A DNA stretch of 64,000 nt, from NCBI GenBank assembly GCA_017468395.1, contig JAFUIR010000012.1, positions 1 to 64,000 of the forward strand, given 5' to 3'. Below the pieces are notes generated by a model. It searched no databases. It was not told the DNA's origin and saw only the letters and a program-made list of their open reading frames with translations. This DNA comes from Lachnospiraceae bacterium (GTDB taxonomy: Bacteria > Bacillota > Clostridia > Lachnospirales > Lachnospiraceae). Made by a program: the position numbers and the translations under genes. The first letter of the stretch is position 1. Each line of letters starts with the position of its first letter. Shown here one piece after another: positions 16,835 through 24,611 of the stretch.

Positions 16835-16945
16835 TTAGGACTCAATATCTTCACTGGCTGCTACAGCAGCGGAAACGGATGAAACAACAGCTACAATAAC
16901 TGCTACTATGATGATAAGCAACCCACCTGCTAATATAAGAAACAT
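16835..16945 (-). CDS. 36-residue membrane peptide upstream of the GH74-like gene
   Basis: AAGGAG precedes the ATG by seven bases. The product is MFLILAGGLLIIIVAVIVAV and continues with VSSVSAAVAASEDIES: one long hydrophobic helix with an acidic tail and no positive charge. A good promoter (TTGTGA, 17 bases, TATAAT) sits immediately upstream and a terminator immediately downstream, so this short gene forms its own transcription unit. No known family; a leader peptide in an attenuation system or a small membrane protein are both possible. Confidence 0.5.
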   Translation of the reverse strand: MFLILAGGLLIIIVAVIVAVVSSVSAAVAASEDIES

Positions 16946-16982
16946 AACTGCAATCTCCTTCTCTGTGAATGTTACTGGAAAT

Positions 16983-17011
16983 ATTATACCCTTTTTTTAC
17001 AAAAATCACAA
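16983..17011 (-). promoter_or_regulatory. Sigma-A promoter for the 36-residue ORF
   Basis: Minus strand: TTGTGA at 17011-17006, 17-base spacer, TATAAT at 16988-16983, 38 bases before the start codon. Confidence 0.6.
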
Positions 17012-17106
17012 TATAGATGATGCAAAAAAGAAGACAATAATTAGGATTTGTTCTAAATAGAGCAAAATCTCATAAAATGTAGTAATATTCCACGGAGGAA
17101 TAGACT

Positions 17107-17949
17107 ATGAAAGAAAAAATAAATGAGTTTTTGGATTGCCTGATTGAGGCCCACAGAATTGAACAGAGAAAAATTCCCGGTGAAGGACTACAAAAAGTTG
17201 CCAAGCCGGGAATTTTTTTGTTGGCACTGGCAGTTTTGGTGGGAGGCGGCATCGCACTGTTTGGTAAAACAGTCAGCACCGGGGGCAGTGCGGGAGGACG
17301 AGAACTTCCCGTTTACTGCGTACAGACGCAGGAACCGAAAATTGCCCTCTCTTTTGATGCGGCGTGGGGAAACGAGGACACAGGAAAGATTCTGGAAATT
17401 TTGAAAAAACATGATGTGAAAGTGACTTTTTTTATGACCGGCGGTTGGGTGGAATCCTACCCTGACGATGTGAAAGCAATTTTGGCTGCAGGTCATGACC
17501 TCGGAAACCATAGCGAAAACCACAAACACATGAGCCAGATATCCAATGCGGAGAAAAAGGAAGAACTGATGAAGGTACATAACAAGGTAAAGGAACTGAC
17601 CGGCTACGATATGTTCTTATTCCGTCCGCCCTATGGCGACTACGATAATGCAGTGGTAAAAACTGCCAAAGAATGCGGATATTACACGGTGCAGTGGGAT
17701 GTTGACAGCCTGGACTGGAAAGACTACGGAGCAGATTCTATCGTCAAAACCGTCACTCAGCACAAACACTTGGGCAATGGTTCCATTATTCTTTGTCATA
17801 ACGGTGCAAAATACACTGCGCAGGCGCTTGATACCATGCTTACCACTTTGAAAGAAGCGGGATATGAACTTGTACCAATCTCCGAACTTATTATTAAGGA
17901 AAATTATCACATGGATCACGAGGGCAGGCAGATTTCGGATAATCAGTAG
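17107..17949 (+). CDS. Membrane-anchored polysaccharide deacetylase (NodB domain, PdaB-like)
   Basis: 280 residues after GGAGGAATAGACT. Residues 1-34 are cytoplasmic, a membrane helix spans about 35-53, and the NodB domain (about 77-265) faces outward. NodB motifs are visible: LSFDAAWGNED (motif 1, metal/base Asp), HSENH (motif 2, metal-binding His), RPPYGDYD (motif 3), WDVDSLDW (motif 4) and ILCHN (motif 5). These enzymes remove N-acetyl groups from peptidoglycan or related glycans; the FDAAWG form of motif 1 is closest to the sporulation PdaB group. It is monocistronic and divergent from the GH74 unit. Confidence 0.85.
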   Translation: MKEKINEFLDCLIEAHRIEQRKIPGEGLQKVAKPGIFLLALAVLVGGGIALFGKTVSTGGSAGGRELPVYCVQTQEPKIALSFDAAWGNEDTGKILEILKKHDVKVTFFMTGGWVESYPDDVKAILAAGHDLGNHSENHKHMSQISNAEKKEELMKVHNKVKELTGYDMFLFRPPYGDYDNAVVKTAKECGYYTVQWDVDSLDWKDYGADSIVKTVTQHKHLGNGSIILCHNGAKYTAQALDTMLTTLKEAGYELVPISELIIKENYHMDHEGRQISDNQ

Positions 17950-17984
17950 CCGAAACGATATATTGGTGCGGCGTCAATAAGGCA

Positions 17985-18013
17985 TTGACAAATTGTGCAC
18001 GAAAAAATATAAT
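17985..18013 (+). promoter_or_regulatory. Perfect-consensus sigma-A promoter
   Basis: TTGACA at 17985-17990, exactly 17 bases, TATAAT at 18008-18013. It lies 44 bases upstream of the lipoprotein ATG. Confidence 0.85.
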
Positions 18014-18056
18014 TAGTAGTCGGTACTTTGAAAACATACAAAAGGAGATTACACAA

Positions 18057-19469
18057 ATGAAAAGGAAAATTGTTTATCTGCTGGCACTGTGTGCGGCTTT
18101 TGTGCTCACAGGCTGCGGAGCGACCAAGATTGACTTGAATGAATATCTGGATGTGGATTATGACGGCGTACATGGTTATGCTACTGCAACATATGAAATT
18201 GACTATGAAGAACTGATAACCGATTATGAAGAGATTTTCGGATTCGATGATGATGATTTAATTGAAGACGAAGATGGTCAGGAATTCTATTTAGAGGTTG
18301 TGGAAGCAGTTGCCGGCGGACTGAATAAGACAGAGAATCTGGAAAATGGCGATGAACTGGTTTTTGAATGGGATTTGGATGTAGAAGACCTGGAAGAAGA
18401 CTACAAAGTTAAATTTGTCTACACTGAATATACAGAAGTAGTAGAAGATTTGGACGAACTGAAAGAAGTGGACGCGTTTAAGGGCGTTGAAATTAAGTAT
18501 GACGGTCCCTCCGGTTTTGCATATGCATGGCTTGACACCAGCATGCAGGAGTATTATCAGTTTTACTACAATGTAAATCTTGAAGGAAAGTTCTCCAATG
18601 GCGACAAGATTACCGTAACATTGGCAGATGGATATATGGATTCTTGCATTCAGGCAGGAATTGTTCCGAAAGAGACATCCAAAACTTATACAGTAAGCGG
18701 TTTGCAGGAACTGGAAGAGTTTGATGCGTTCTTGGGCTTGAAAGTGGAATTTACCGGAACAAGTCCCTTTGGTTATGTGAATTGGAACGATGCTGCTGTA
18801 AAATATGATGAATTGTATTTCGAAATGAAATACGATGAGAATACGAGCAGCGGAAATCTTGCTAACGGTGATGTTATTACCATGATGATTCCGGACTACT
18901 GCGTGCAGAAGATTATTGACAGATACGGTGCAGTGCCCGCAGAACTTACCAAAACTTATGAAGTAAGCGGTCTTGATACTCTGGTTATGAATTTTGAAGA
19001 TGTTGCAGATGATAAATGGCTGGAACTGTATAATTCTTGGGCGACCACTGCACGTACAAACATTCCTGCAAACTGGGAGGACCCTACAGATTTAGTGGGC
19101 GTAACTTATATCGGAAGAAGTATCAGCCGTCCTACACTGGATAACTGGAACCAGAGTTTGTACTATATTACACTTTTCTATGAAGTGACAGTTCAGCAGG
19201 AAGGTCAGGAACCTTTTAATTACTACTATTATTATGAACTTGAAGGCCTGAAGAAAACAGCGGACGGCACCATTAGCCAGAATAATTATTCTGAGCCTTA
19301 CGGTTATGTTGGCTGGTGGCCTTACGGTGATGTCTTCAGTGTAAATGATTTGTATTATATTGGTTATCAGACTTTTGATGAAGTTTATGAAAAAATCATT
19401 ATTAATGACAGAAGTAATTTCAACACAGAAGGCGAGTTTATTGCCGGCTATGAATATGTGATTCAGTAA
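18057..19469 (+). CDS. Lipoprotein with internal repeats, function unknown
   Basis: 470 residues from the ATG at 18057 (AAAGGAGATT upstream). The lipobox is LTGC (Cys about residue 19). About three related modules of 90-110 residues can be traced by VEIKYDGPSGFAYAW / VEFTGTSPFGYVNW / YDGVHGYATATY followed by an NGD motif (ENGDELVF, SNGDKITVTL, ANGDVITMMI) and a KTYxVSGL ending. The C-terminal 130 residues are different, Tyr/Trp-rich and unrecognised. The modules probably are small beta domains exposed on the cell surface. Strongly acidic overall. It is monocistronic with a consensus promoter and its own terminator, suggesting high constitutive expression. Confidence 0.7.
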   Translation: MKRKIVYLLALCAAFVLTGCGATKIDLNEYLDVDYDGVHGYATATYEIDYEELITDYEEIFGFDDDDLIEDEDGQEFYLEVVEAVAGGLNKTENLENGDELVFEWDLDVEDLEEDYKVKFVYTEYTEVVEDLDELKEVDAFKGVEIKYDGPSGFAYAWLDTSMQEYYQFYYNVNLEGKFSNGDKITVTLADGYMDSCIQAGIVPKETSKTYTVSGLQELEEFDAFLGLKVEFTGTSPFGYVNWNDAAVKYDELYFEMKYDENTSSGNLANGDVITMMIPDYCVQKIIDRYGAVPAELTKTYEVSGLDTLVMNFEDVADDKWLELYNSWATTARTNIPANWEDPTDLVGVTYIGRSISRPTLDNWNQSLYYITLFYEVTVQQEGQEPFNYYYYYELEGLKKTADGTISQNNYSEPYGYVGWWPYGDVFSVNDLYYIGYQTFDEVYEKIIINDRSNFNTEGEFIAGYEYVIQ

Positions 19470-19496
19470 TATAAAACTTAAATAATCAGAAATAAT

Positions 19497-19549
19497 AAAA
19501 GTTGTCATGGGATTAAGGCGTAAAGCCTGCCCCTTGGCAACTTTTTTTG
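19497..19549 (+). terminator. Terminator after the repeat lipoprotein
   Basis: AAAAGTTG (19497-19504) pairs with CAACTTTT (19538-19545), with inner AGGC/GCCT, followed by TTTTG. Confidence 0.75.
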
Positions 19550-19572
19550 TCCGGATATTTAATGACCATCCG

Positions 19573-20409
19573 TCAGAGATTTTGTCTGTATTCTAAAGGA
19601 GTCGTTTCCATCTGCGCCTTGAACAGACGGATAAAATGATTAACATTTTCGATACCTACCGTGGCGGCGATTTCTCCAACGTGCATGTCAGTGGAAATAA
19701 GCAGCAGGCAGGCATTTTGAATGCGTACGCGGTTGAGATATTTAATGGGGGACAATTCAAAATATTTGGAAAACTCCCTGCAAAGACGATATTTGTTTAC
19801 TTTATGGCGGGCGGCAAGTTCATCCAAAGAAAAATCTGCGCCGTAGTTTTGGTCGAATTCATCTTTTACAGCCAGTAAATATGTAGGAGTGGCGGGCGGA
19901 AGTTCCAAAGAACCGCCTCCCTCGCTTGTCCAGTGGGAGAATAATGCGGTTACATGGCCATTTACAAAAACTTCTTCTGCCAAGGATTGGCTGTGTTTTA
20001 ACTGAATCAGACGGTGAAGAGATTCGGTTGCTTTTGAATTTGCGGGCAGTACGAAAGGTGCGTTTGCCGGAAGAATCGCTTCTTTATAATAAGGAAGTGC
20101 ATTTCCGTATAAATAAAATATCCAGGCTTCTAAGTCCGTATCCGTTACGCGGAACCGTAGTTCTTCGGTACAATGTTGGAAAAGCAGACTTCCGGAAGGA
20201 ATAGGCGTTGCTTTTTGATCCGGACGGTCGGCCTGAGAAAGAATGTTGCCTTTCTTGATATATATCATGCGGTAAATCCGATCGTCCGAGGCAGATTGTG
20301 AAGTGACAAGTTCGAAAACCGGACAGGTTAAATGCACAACATCTGCCAAGCCAATTAGAGAAAAATTACTATATGTAGAAATATCACCTAAAAAATTAAG
20401 TAAATTCAT
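19573..20409 (-). CDS. AraC-family regulator of the mannan locus
   Basis: 278 residues from the ATG at 20409 (a GTG three codons earlier is possible; neither has a strong ribosome binding site). The N-terminal 170 residues are a cupin-like ligand domain; the last 100 hold two helix-turn-helix motifs (FSLDELAARHKVNKYRLCR and VGEIAATVGIENVNHFIRLF, ending in TPLEYR), the AraC/XylS DNA-binding pattern. It is divergent from the epimerase gene, with about 300 bases of AT-rich promoter DNA between, so it most likely activates the mannan operon in response to an imported oligosaccharide. The inducer is not known. Confidence 0.88.
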   Translation of the reverse strand: MNLLNFLGDISTYSNFSLIGLADVVHLTCPVFELVTSQSASDDRIYRMIYIKKGNILSQADRPDQKATPIPSGSLLFQHCTEELRFRVTDTDLEAWIFYLYGNALPYYKEAILPANAPFVLPANSKATESLHRLIQLKHSQSLAEEVFVNGHVTALFSHWTSEGGGSLELPPATPTYLLAVKDEFDQNYGADFSLDELAARHKVNKYRLCREFSKYFELSPIKYLNRVRIQNACLLLISTDMHVGEIAATVGIENVNHFIRLFKAQMETTPLEYRQNL

Positions 20410-20709
20410 GTAAAACACCCAACTTTCTTTTAAGTATACTATATCACAGCACTCAAAAATTAGGTAAAAAACAGGGGTGGCAAATTAACTAAAAAAGACT
20501 GTTTGAAATTGTGCAAATATACGAAATTGACAAAAATAGCAATAAAGGGATAAAATAGACAATAAAAGATGATGTAAAGATTATCTGTGGTAGTATAATT
20601 TAAGTACTTAATTACTTAAATAAATTAATTAATTAACTTAAAAAACAACTTAAAAATCCAAATGAAGACTGCTTATAAGTATGAAGCAGGGAGTAGGAGG
20701 CTGTAGGTT
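20410..20709. promoter_or_regulatory. Divergent control region of the mannan operon
   Basis: AT-rich, no ORF. On the plus strand TTGACA (20527-20532), 18 bases, TAAAAT (20551-20556) is a likely promoter; a TATAAT also lies at 20594-20599. Four ACTTAA copies (20606, 20614, 20636, 20648) and TTAATTAATTAA between them are candidate regulator contacts. GGAGTAGGAGG precedes the epimerase ATG. Confidence 0.5.
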
Positions 20710-21885
20710 ATGATAAGAAATGAAATGAAAAGCCACTTAACGGACAAAATTATCCCTTTTTGGAAGAATCTCAGGGATGATGAGTTCGGTGGTTATTACG
20801 GCTATGTGGACTATGACCTTAAGGTAGATAAACAAGCGGTAAAGGGTTGCATCTTAAACAGCCGTATCACATGGTTTTTTGCCAATGCCTACATGCTTTT
20901 AAAAGACGAATCTTTACTGGAAGAAGCCAGACATGGATACGAGTATTTGAAAAAGCATTGTCTGGACAAAGAGTGTGGCGGTGTATTTTGGTCCACTAAG
21001 TTTGACGGAACACCGGAAGATACTATTAAGCATACTTATAATCAAGCTTTTTCCATTTATGCTCTTTCTTCCTATTACGATGCTTCCAAAGATGAGGAAG
21101 CCCTCGCTATTGCGCTGGAACTCTATGAACTCATTGAGACAAAGTGCCGTGACGAAATCGGATATCTGGAAGCTTTTGAGAGAGATTTTACTCCTGCTGA
21201 AAATGACAAACTCTCCGAAAACGGTGTCATTGCAGATAAAACCATGAACACATTGCTTCATGTATTTGAAGCATATACAGAACTTTACCGTGTTACCAAG
21301 AAACCGGAAGTGAAAGCGAAACTGGAATGGATTTTGGATACCATTGCCGATAAAATCTATAATCCGGTACTTCACAGACAGGAAGTATTTTTTGATAAAT
21401 ACATGAACAGTATTATAGATCTTCATTCTTATGGTCATGACATTGAGACTGCGTGGTTGATTGACAGAGGCGTGGAGGTAATCGGAGAAGAAAAATACCG
21501 TCAAAAGATGGCGCCCATTACGACGGATTTGGAAGCACAGATTTACAAAATTGCTTATGACGGACATTCTCTTCACAACGAATGCGAAAAGGGTGTTGTA
21601 AATACACACCGTATCTGGTGGGTACAGGCTGAAACGGTGGTTGGCTTTGCCAATGCCTATCAGAAAGCACCTGAGCACAGGGAGTATTTGGAAGCGGTGC
21701 AAAACACATGGGAATTTATTAAGGAACATGTGACGGACCCCAGAGAAGGTTCCGAGTGGTACTGGGAAGTAGACCAGGAAGGCAAACCTTACGAAGGCAG
21801 ACCCATTGTAGAGCCTTGGAAGTGTCCTTACCATAACGGAAGAATGTGCATTGAAATTATTAAGAGAGAAATTGAAGGTATCTAA
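20710..21885 (+). CDS. Mannobiose/cellobiose 2-epimerase
   Basis: 391 residues, the usual length. The N-acylglucosamine 2-epimerase (alpha6/alpha6 barrel) fold is recognisable: FWKNLRDDEFGGYYGYVD near the start, LNSRITWFFA, KHTYNQAF, a conserved DLHSYGHDIETAWL with the catalytic His region, and WWVQAETVVGFANA. It converts beta-1,4-mannobiose to mannosyl-glucose by inverting C2 of the reducing sugar. The next gene encodes the phosphorylase that splits this product, the known pairing in Ruminococcus and Roseburia. First gene of the operon. Confidence 0.9.
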   Translation: MIRNEMKSHLTDKIIPFWKNLRDDEFGGYYGYVDYDLKVDKQAVKGCILNSRITWFFANAYMLLKDESLLEEARHGYEYLKKHCLDKECGGVFWSTKFDGTPEDTIKHTYNQAFSIYALSSYYDASKDEEALAIALELYELIETKCRDEIGYLEAFERDFTPAENDKLSENGVIADKTMNTLLHVFEAYTELYRVTKKPEVKAKLEWILDTIADKIYNPVLHRQEVFFDKYMNSIIDLHSYGHDIETAWLIDRGVEVIGEEKYRQKMAPITTDLEAQIYKIAYDGHSLHNECEKGVVNTHRIWWVQAETVVGFANAYQKAPEHREYLEAVQNTWEFIKEHVTDPREGSEWYWEVDQEGKPYEGRPIVEPWKCPYHNGRMCIEIIKREIEGI

Positions 21886-21928
21886 TAACAAATAAACTCA
21901 AGGGAAGTTGAAAAACGAGGAGAATATT

Positions 21929-23101
21929 ATGGTACATAAAAAATATTATGAAGCGTTAGAAAAACAGGAGCAGTTTTTAAGCAAAAAAAATAAAGTGGAC
22001 GAGAAATTCTATAACGGTATTTACGACCGCTATGAAAATCCGGTTTTGACAAGAGAGCATATTCCTCTTACATGGCAGTACGACATTGATGAGGAGACCA
22101 ACCCTTATTTCCAGGAAAGACTTGGAGTTAACGCAGTGTTTAATTCCGGTGCCATTGAACTGAACGGCAAATATTATCTGGTGGCAAGAATTGAAGGAAA
22201 TGACCGTAAATCTTTCTTTGGCGTGGCTGAAAGTGATAACGGTGTAGATGGTTTCCGTTTCTGGGATTATCCTATTTTGCTTCCCGATACTTGCCCGGAA
22301 GAAACAAACGTATATGATATGCGTCTGACAAAACATGAAGACGGTTACATCTATGGAGTGTTCTGCTCCGAGAGCAAAGATACAAAAACAAAGGATTTGT
22401 CCGCAGCAGTTGCGGCAGCAGGCATCGTGAGAACCAAGGACTTAAAGACTTGGGAGAGACTGCCGAATCTGGTAACCAAGAGATCGCCCCAGCAGAGAAA
22501 CGTAGTGCTTCATCCTGAGTTTGTGGATGGTAAATATGCTTTCTACACAAGACCTATGGATGACTTCATTGATACCGGTTCCGGCGGCGGTGTTGGTTTC
22601 GGTCTTTGCGAGGATATTACCAATGCAGTGGTTGACGAGGAGAAAATGACTTCCCTCAGAAAATATCACACCATTACAGAGTGCAAAAACGGTGCAGGTG
22701 CAGTGCCCATCAAAACCGAAAAAGGATGGATTCACATTGCACACGGTGTAAGAAACACTGCGGCAGGCTTAAGATATGTTATTTACGCATTCGCCACAGA
22801 TTTAAAGGATCCTTCCAAAGTGATTGCAGAGCCTTCCGGCATGCTGATTGGTCCCAGAGGATGGGAACGGGTAGGAGACGTGTCTAACGTAGTATTTACC
22901 AACGGTGCAATTGAAGGAAGTGACGGTAAGATTTATATTTATTATGCTTCCAGTGACACCAGATTGCATGTGGCTGTAACAACAAAAGAACAATTAATGG
23001 ATTATGTGTTTAACACCCCTACAGACCCTCTTCGCAGCGTAGATTGCGTAAAACAGAGATGCGAACTGATTAAGAAAAATTTGGAACTGTTGGGAAAATA
23101 A
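21929..23101 (+). CDS. 4-O-beta-D-mannosyl-D-glucose phosphorylase (GH130_1)
   Basis: 390 residues from the ATG at 21929 (GAGGAGAATATT), the same length as Bacteroides fragilis MGP. Five-bladed propeller enzyme of GH130 subfamily 1. The proposed general acid is Asp130 in VYDMRL; phosphate- and sugar-contact motifs such as NVVLHPEFV and GAGAVPI are present. It phosphorolyses mannosyl-glucose to mannose 1-phosphate and glucose in the cytoplasm; no signal peptide. It lies 43 bases after the epimerase, completing the mannobiose salvage pair. Confidence 0.9.
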   Translation: MVHKKYYEALEKQEQFLSKKNKVDEKFYNGIYDRYENPVLTREHIPLTWQYDIDEETNPYFQERLGVNAVFNSGAIELNGKYYLVARIEGNDRKSFFGVAESDNGVDGFRFWDYPILLPDTCPEETNVYDMRLTKHEDGYIYGVFCSESKDTKTKDLSAAVAAAGIVRTKDLKTWERLPNLVTKRSPQQRNVVLHPEFVDGKYAFYTRPMDDFIDTGSGGGVGFGLCEDITNAVVDEEKMTSLRKYHTITECKNGAGAVPIKTEKGWIHIAHGVRNTAAGLRYVIYAFATDLKDPSKVIAEPSGMLIGPRGWERVGDVSNVVFTNGAIEGSDGKIYIYYASSDTRLHVAVTTKEQLMDYVFNTPTDPLRSVDCVKQRCELIKKNLELLGK

Positions 23102-23104
23102 AAT

Positions 23105-24592
23105 ATGAACAAAAGAAAGAAAGCAATCAGTCTGGGGTTGGCTGCGGTTCTTGCCTTTGGAAGTATGGCCTGCGGCGGGGAAGAAAATGCCCCCAAAGAG
23201 CCTTTCGTGCCCCAAATCGTAGGAGCCTACGAGGCGGAAGATGCGGTTCATGCCGGAAATGTAAAAGTGGTTACAAGCGGCAAGACGGGATATTCCGGAA
23301 CAGGTTATGCGGAAGGGTTTATAGACGACGGGACAGACACTTGTACTTTCAAAGTAGAAGTGGCGCAGGAAGGATTTTATGATTTGAATTTTGTCAGTGC
23401 AAGTTCCGGCGGCAACAAAGACAATTTTGTCAGTGTGGACGGTGAGTCGGCAGGAATCATCAGCGTCAGCACAAAGGAATTTTCAGATTCCGTGCTTCAC
23501 AGGATTTATTTACCGGCCGGAGCCCATGATATCACAGTTTCCAAATCTTGGGGCTGGATTCAACTGGACCGTTTGGATATTATAACTTCTGAACCTATCG
23601 ATCCTGCCATTTACGAGGTGACTTGCGAGTTATCCAACGAAAATGCCTCAGAAAATGCCAAAAAAGTTTATGCATATTTGTGTGAGATATACGGCGAAAA
23701 AATCTTGTCCGGTCAGTACTGTGATGATGGTATATACGGAAAAGAGATTCAGGTCATCAAAAAAGTAACGGGCAAAGTGCCTGCGGTCTTAGGTTTGGAT
23801 TTGATGAATTATTCGCCCACCAATGTAAAAAACGGCACAACGGGAAAGTCAATAGAACATGCGAAATTTTATTGGGAAAATGGCGGTATCGTCACTTTCT
23901 GTTGGCACTGGACCGTACCGGAAAAATATTTGACCGGAACCTGGTACAGCAGTTTTTACAAAGAACACACCAATATTAACTTAAGCAAGATTATGAATGG
24001 CGAAGATGCCGAAGGCTATGATTTGCTGATGAAGGATATCGATGCCATTGCAAAAGAATTAAAAGTGTTACAGGAAGCAGATGTTCCGGTGTTGTTCAGA
24101 CCTCTTCACGAAGCCAGCGGCGGTTGGTTCTGGTGGGGAGCATCGGGAGCAGAGGCTTACAAGAAATTATACATAGCCATGTATGACAAACTGACCAATG
24201 AATACGGACTCAATAATTTGATTTGGGTGTGGAACGGTCAGGATGCAGAGTGGTATCCCGGCGACGAATATGTAGACATTATCGGGGAAGACCTTTATCC
24301 CGGCGAAAAAGTGTATTCGTCCCAAGCAGCAAGTTATTTAAATGCGGCAACCAATTATTCCGGTGAAACTAAGTTGGTTTATATGACAGAGAATGGTTGT
24401 GTGTTTGACCCCGAACTTGCAAAGAGAGACGGTGCCATGTGGGGAATGTGGTGCACATGGGTGGGCGAGTTTGTTGCAAAAGATACAACAATTTATGCGC
24501 TCAGTGAAACCTATACGGAAGAGCATATGCTTATAAAGGCATACTCGGACGAAGATGTACTTACTCTGGATGAACTTCCGGATTGGAAATAA
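23105..24592 (+). CDS. Surface beta-mannanase lipoprotein, CBM35-GH26
   Basis: 495 residues. Lipobox GSMAC (Cys23) anchors it outside. Residues about 40-160 form a CBM35-like mannan-binding module (AYEAEDAVHAGN ... WIQLDRLDII). Residues about 175-490 are a GH26 catalytic barrel: acid/base Glu336 in FRPLHEASGGWFWWG and nucleophile Glu429 in YMTENG. It cuts beta-1,4-mannan chains at the cell surface, supplying oligosaccharides to the adjacent importer. It starts three bases after the phosphorylase stop, with no strong ribosome binding site (GGGAAAATAA), hence probably coupled translation. Confidence 0.92.
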   Translation: MNKRKKAISLGLAAVLAFGSMACGGEENAPKEPFVPQIVGAYEAEDAVHAGNVKVVTSGKTGYSGTGYAEGFIDDGTDTCTFKVEVAQEGFYDLNFVSASSGGNKDNFVSVDGESAGIISVSTKEFSDSVLHRIYLPAGAHDITVSKSWGWIQLDRLDIITSEPIDPAIYEVTCELSNENASENAKKVYAYLCEIYGEKILSGQYCDDGIYGKEIQVIKKVTGKVPAVLGLDLMNYSPTNVKNGTTGKSIEHAKFYWENGGIVTFCWHWTVPEKYLTGTWYSSFYKEHTNINLSKIMNGEDAEGYDLLMKDIDAIAKELKVLQEADVPVLFRPLHEASGGWFWWGASGAEAYKKLYIAMYDKLTNEYGLNNLIWVWNGQDAEWYPGDEYVDIIGEDLYPGEKVYSSQAASYLNAATNYSGETKLVYMTENGCVFDPELAKRDGAMWGMWCTWVGEFVAKDTTIYALSETYTEEHMLIKAYSDEDVLTLDELPDWK

Positions 24593-24611
24593 CTATAAGA
24601 GAGGTAAAAGT

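Noticed and set aside
20914-21891. A 325-codon minus-strand ORF opposite the epimerase
   Set aside because: Shadow of a well-recognised epimerase gene; no start signal.
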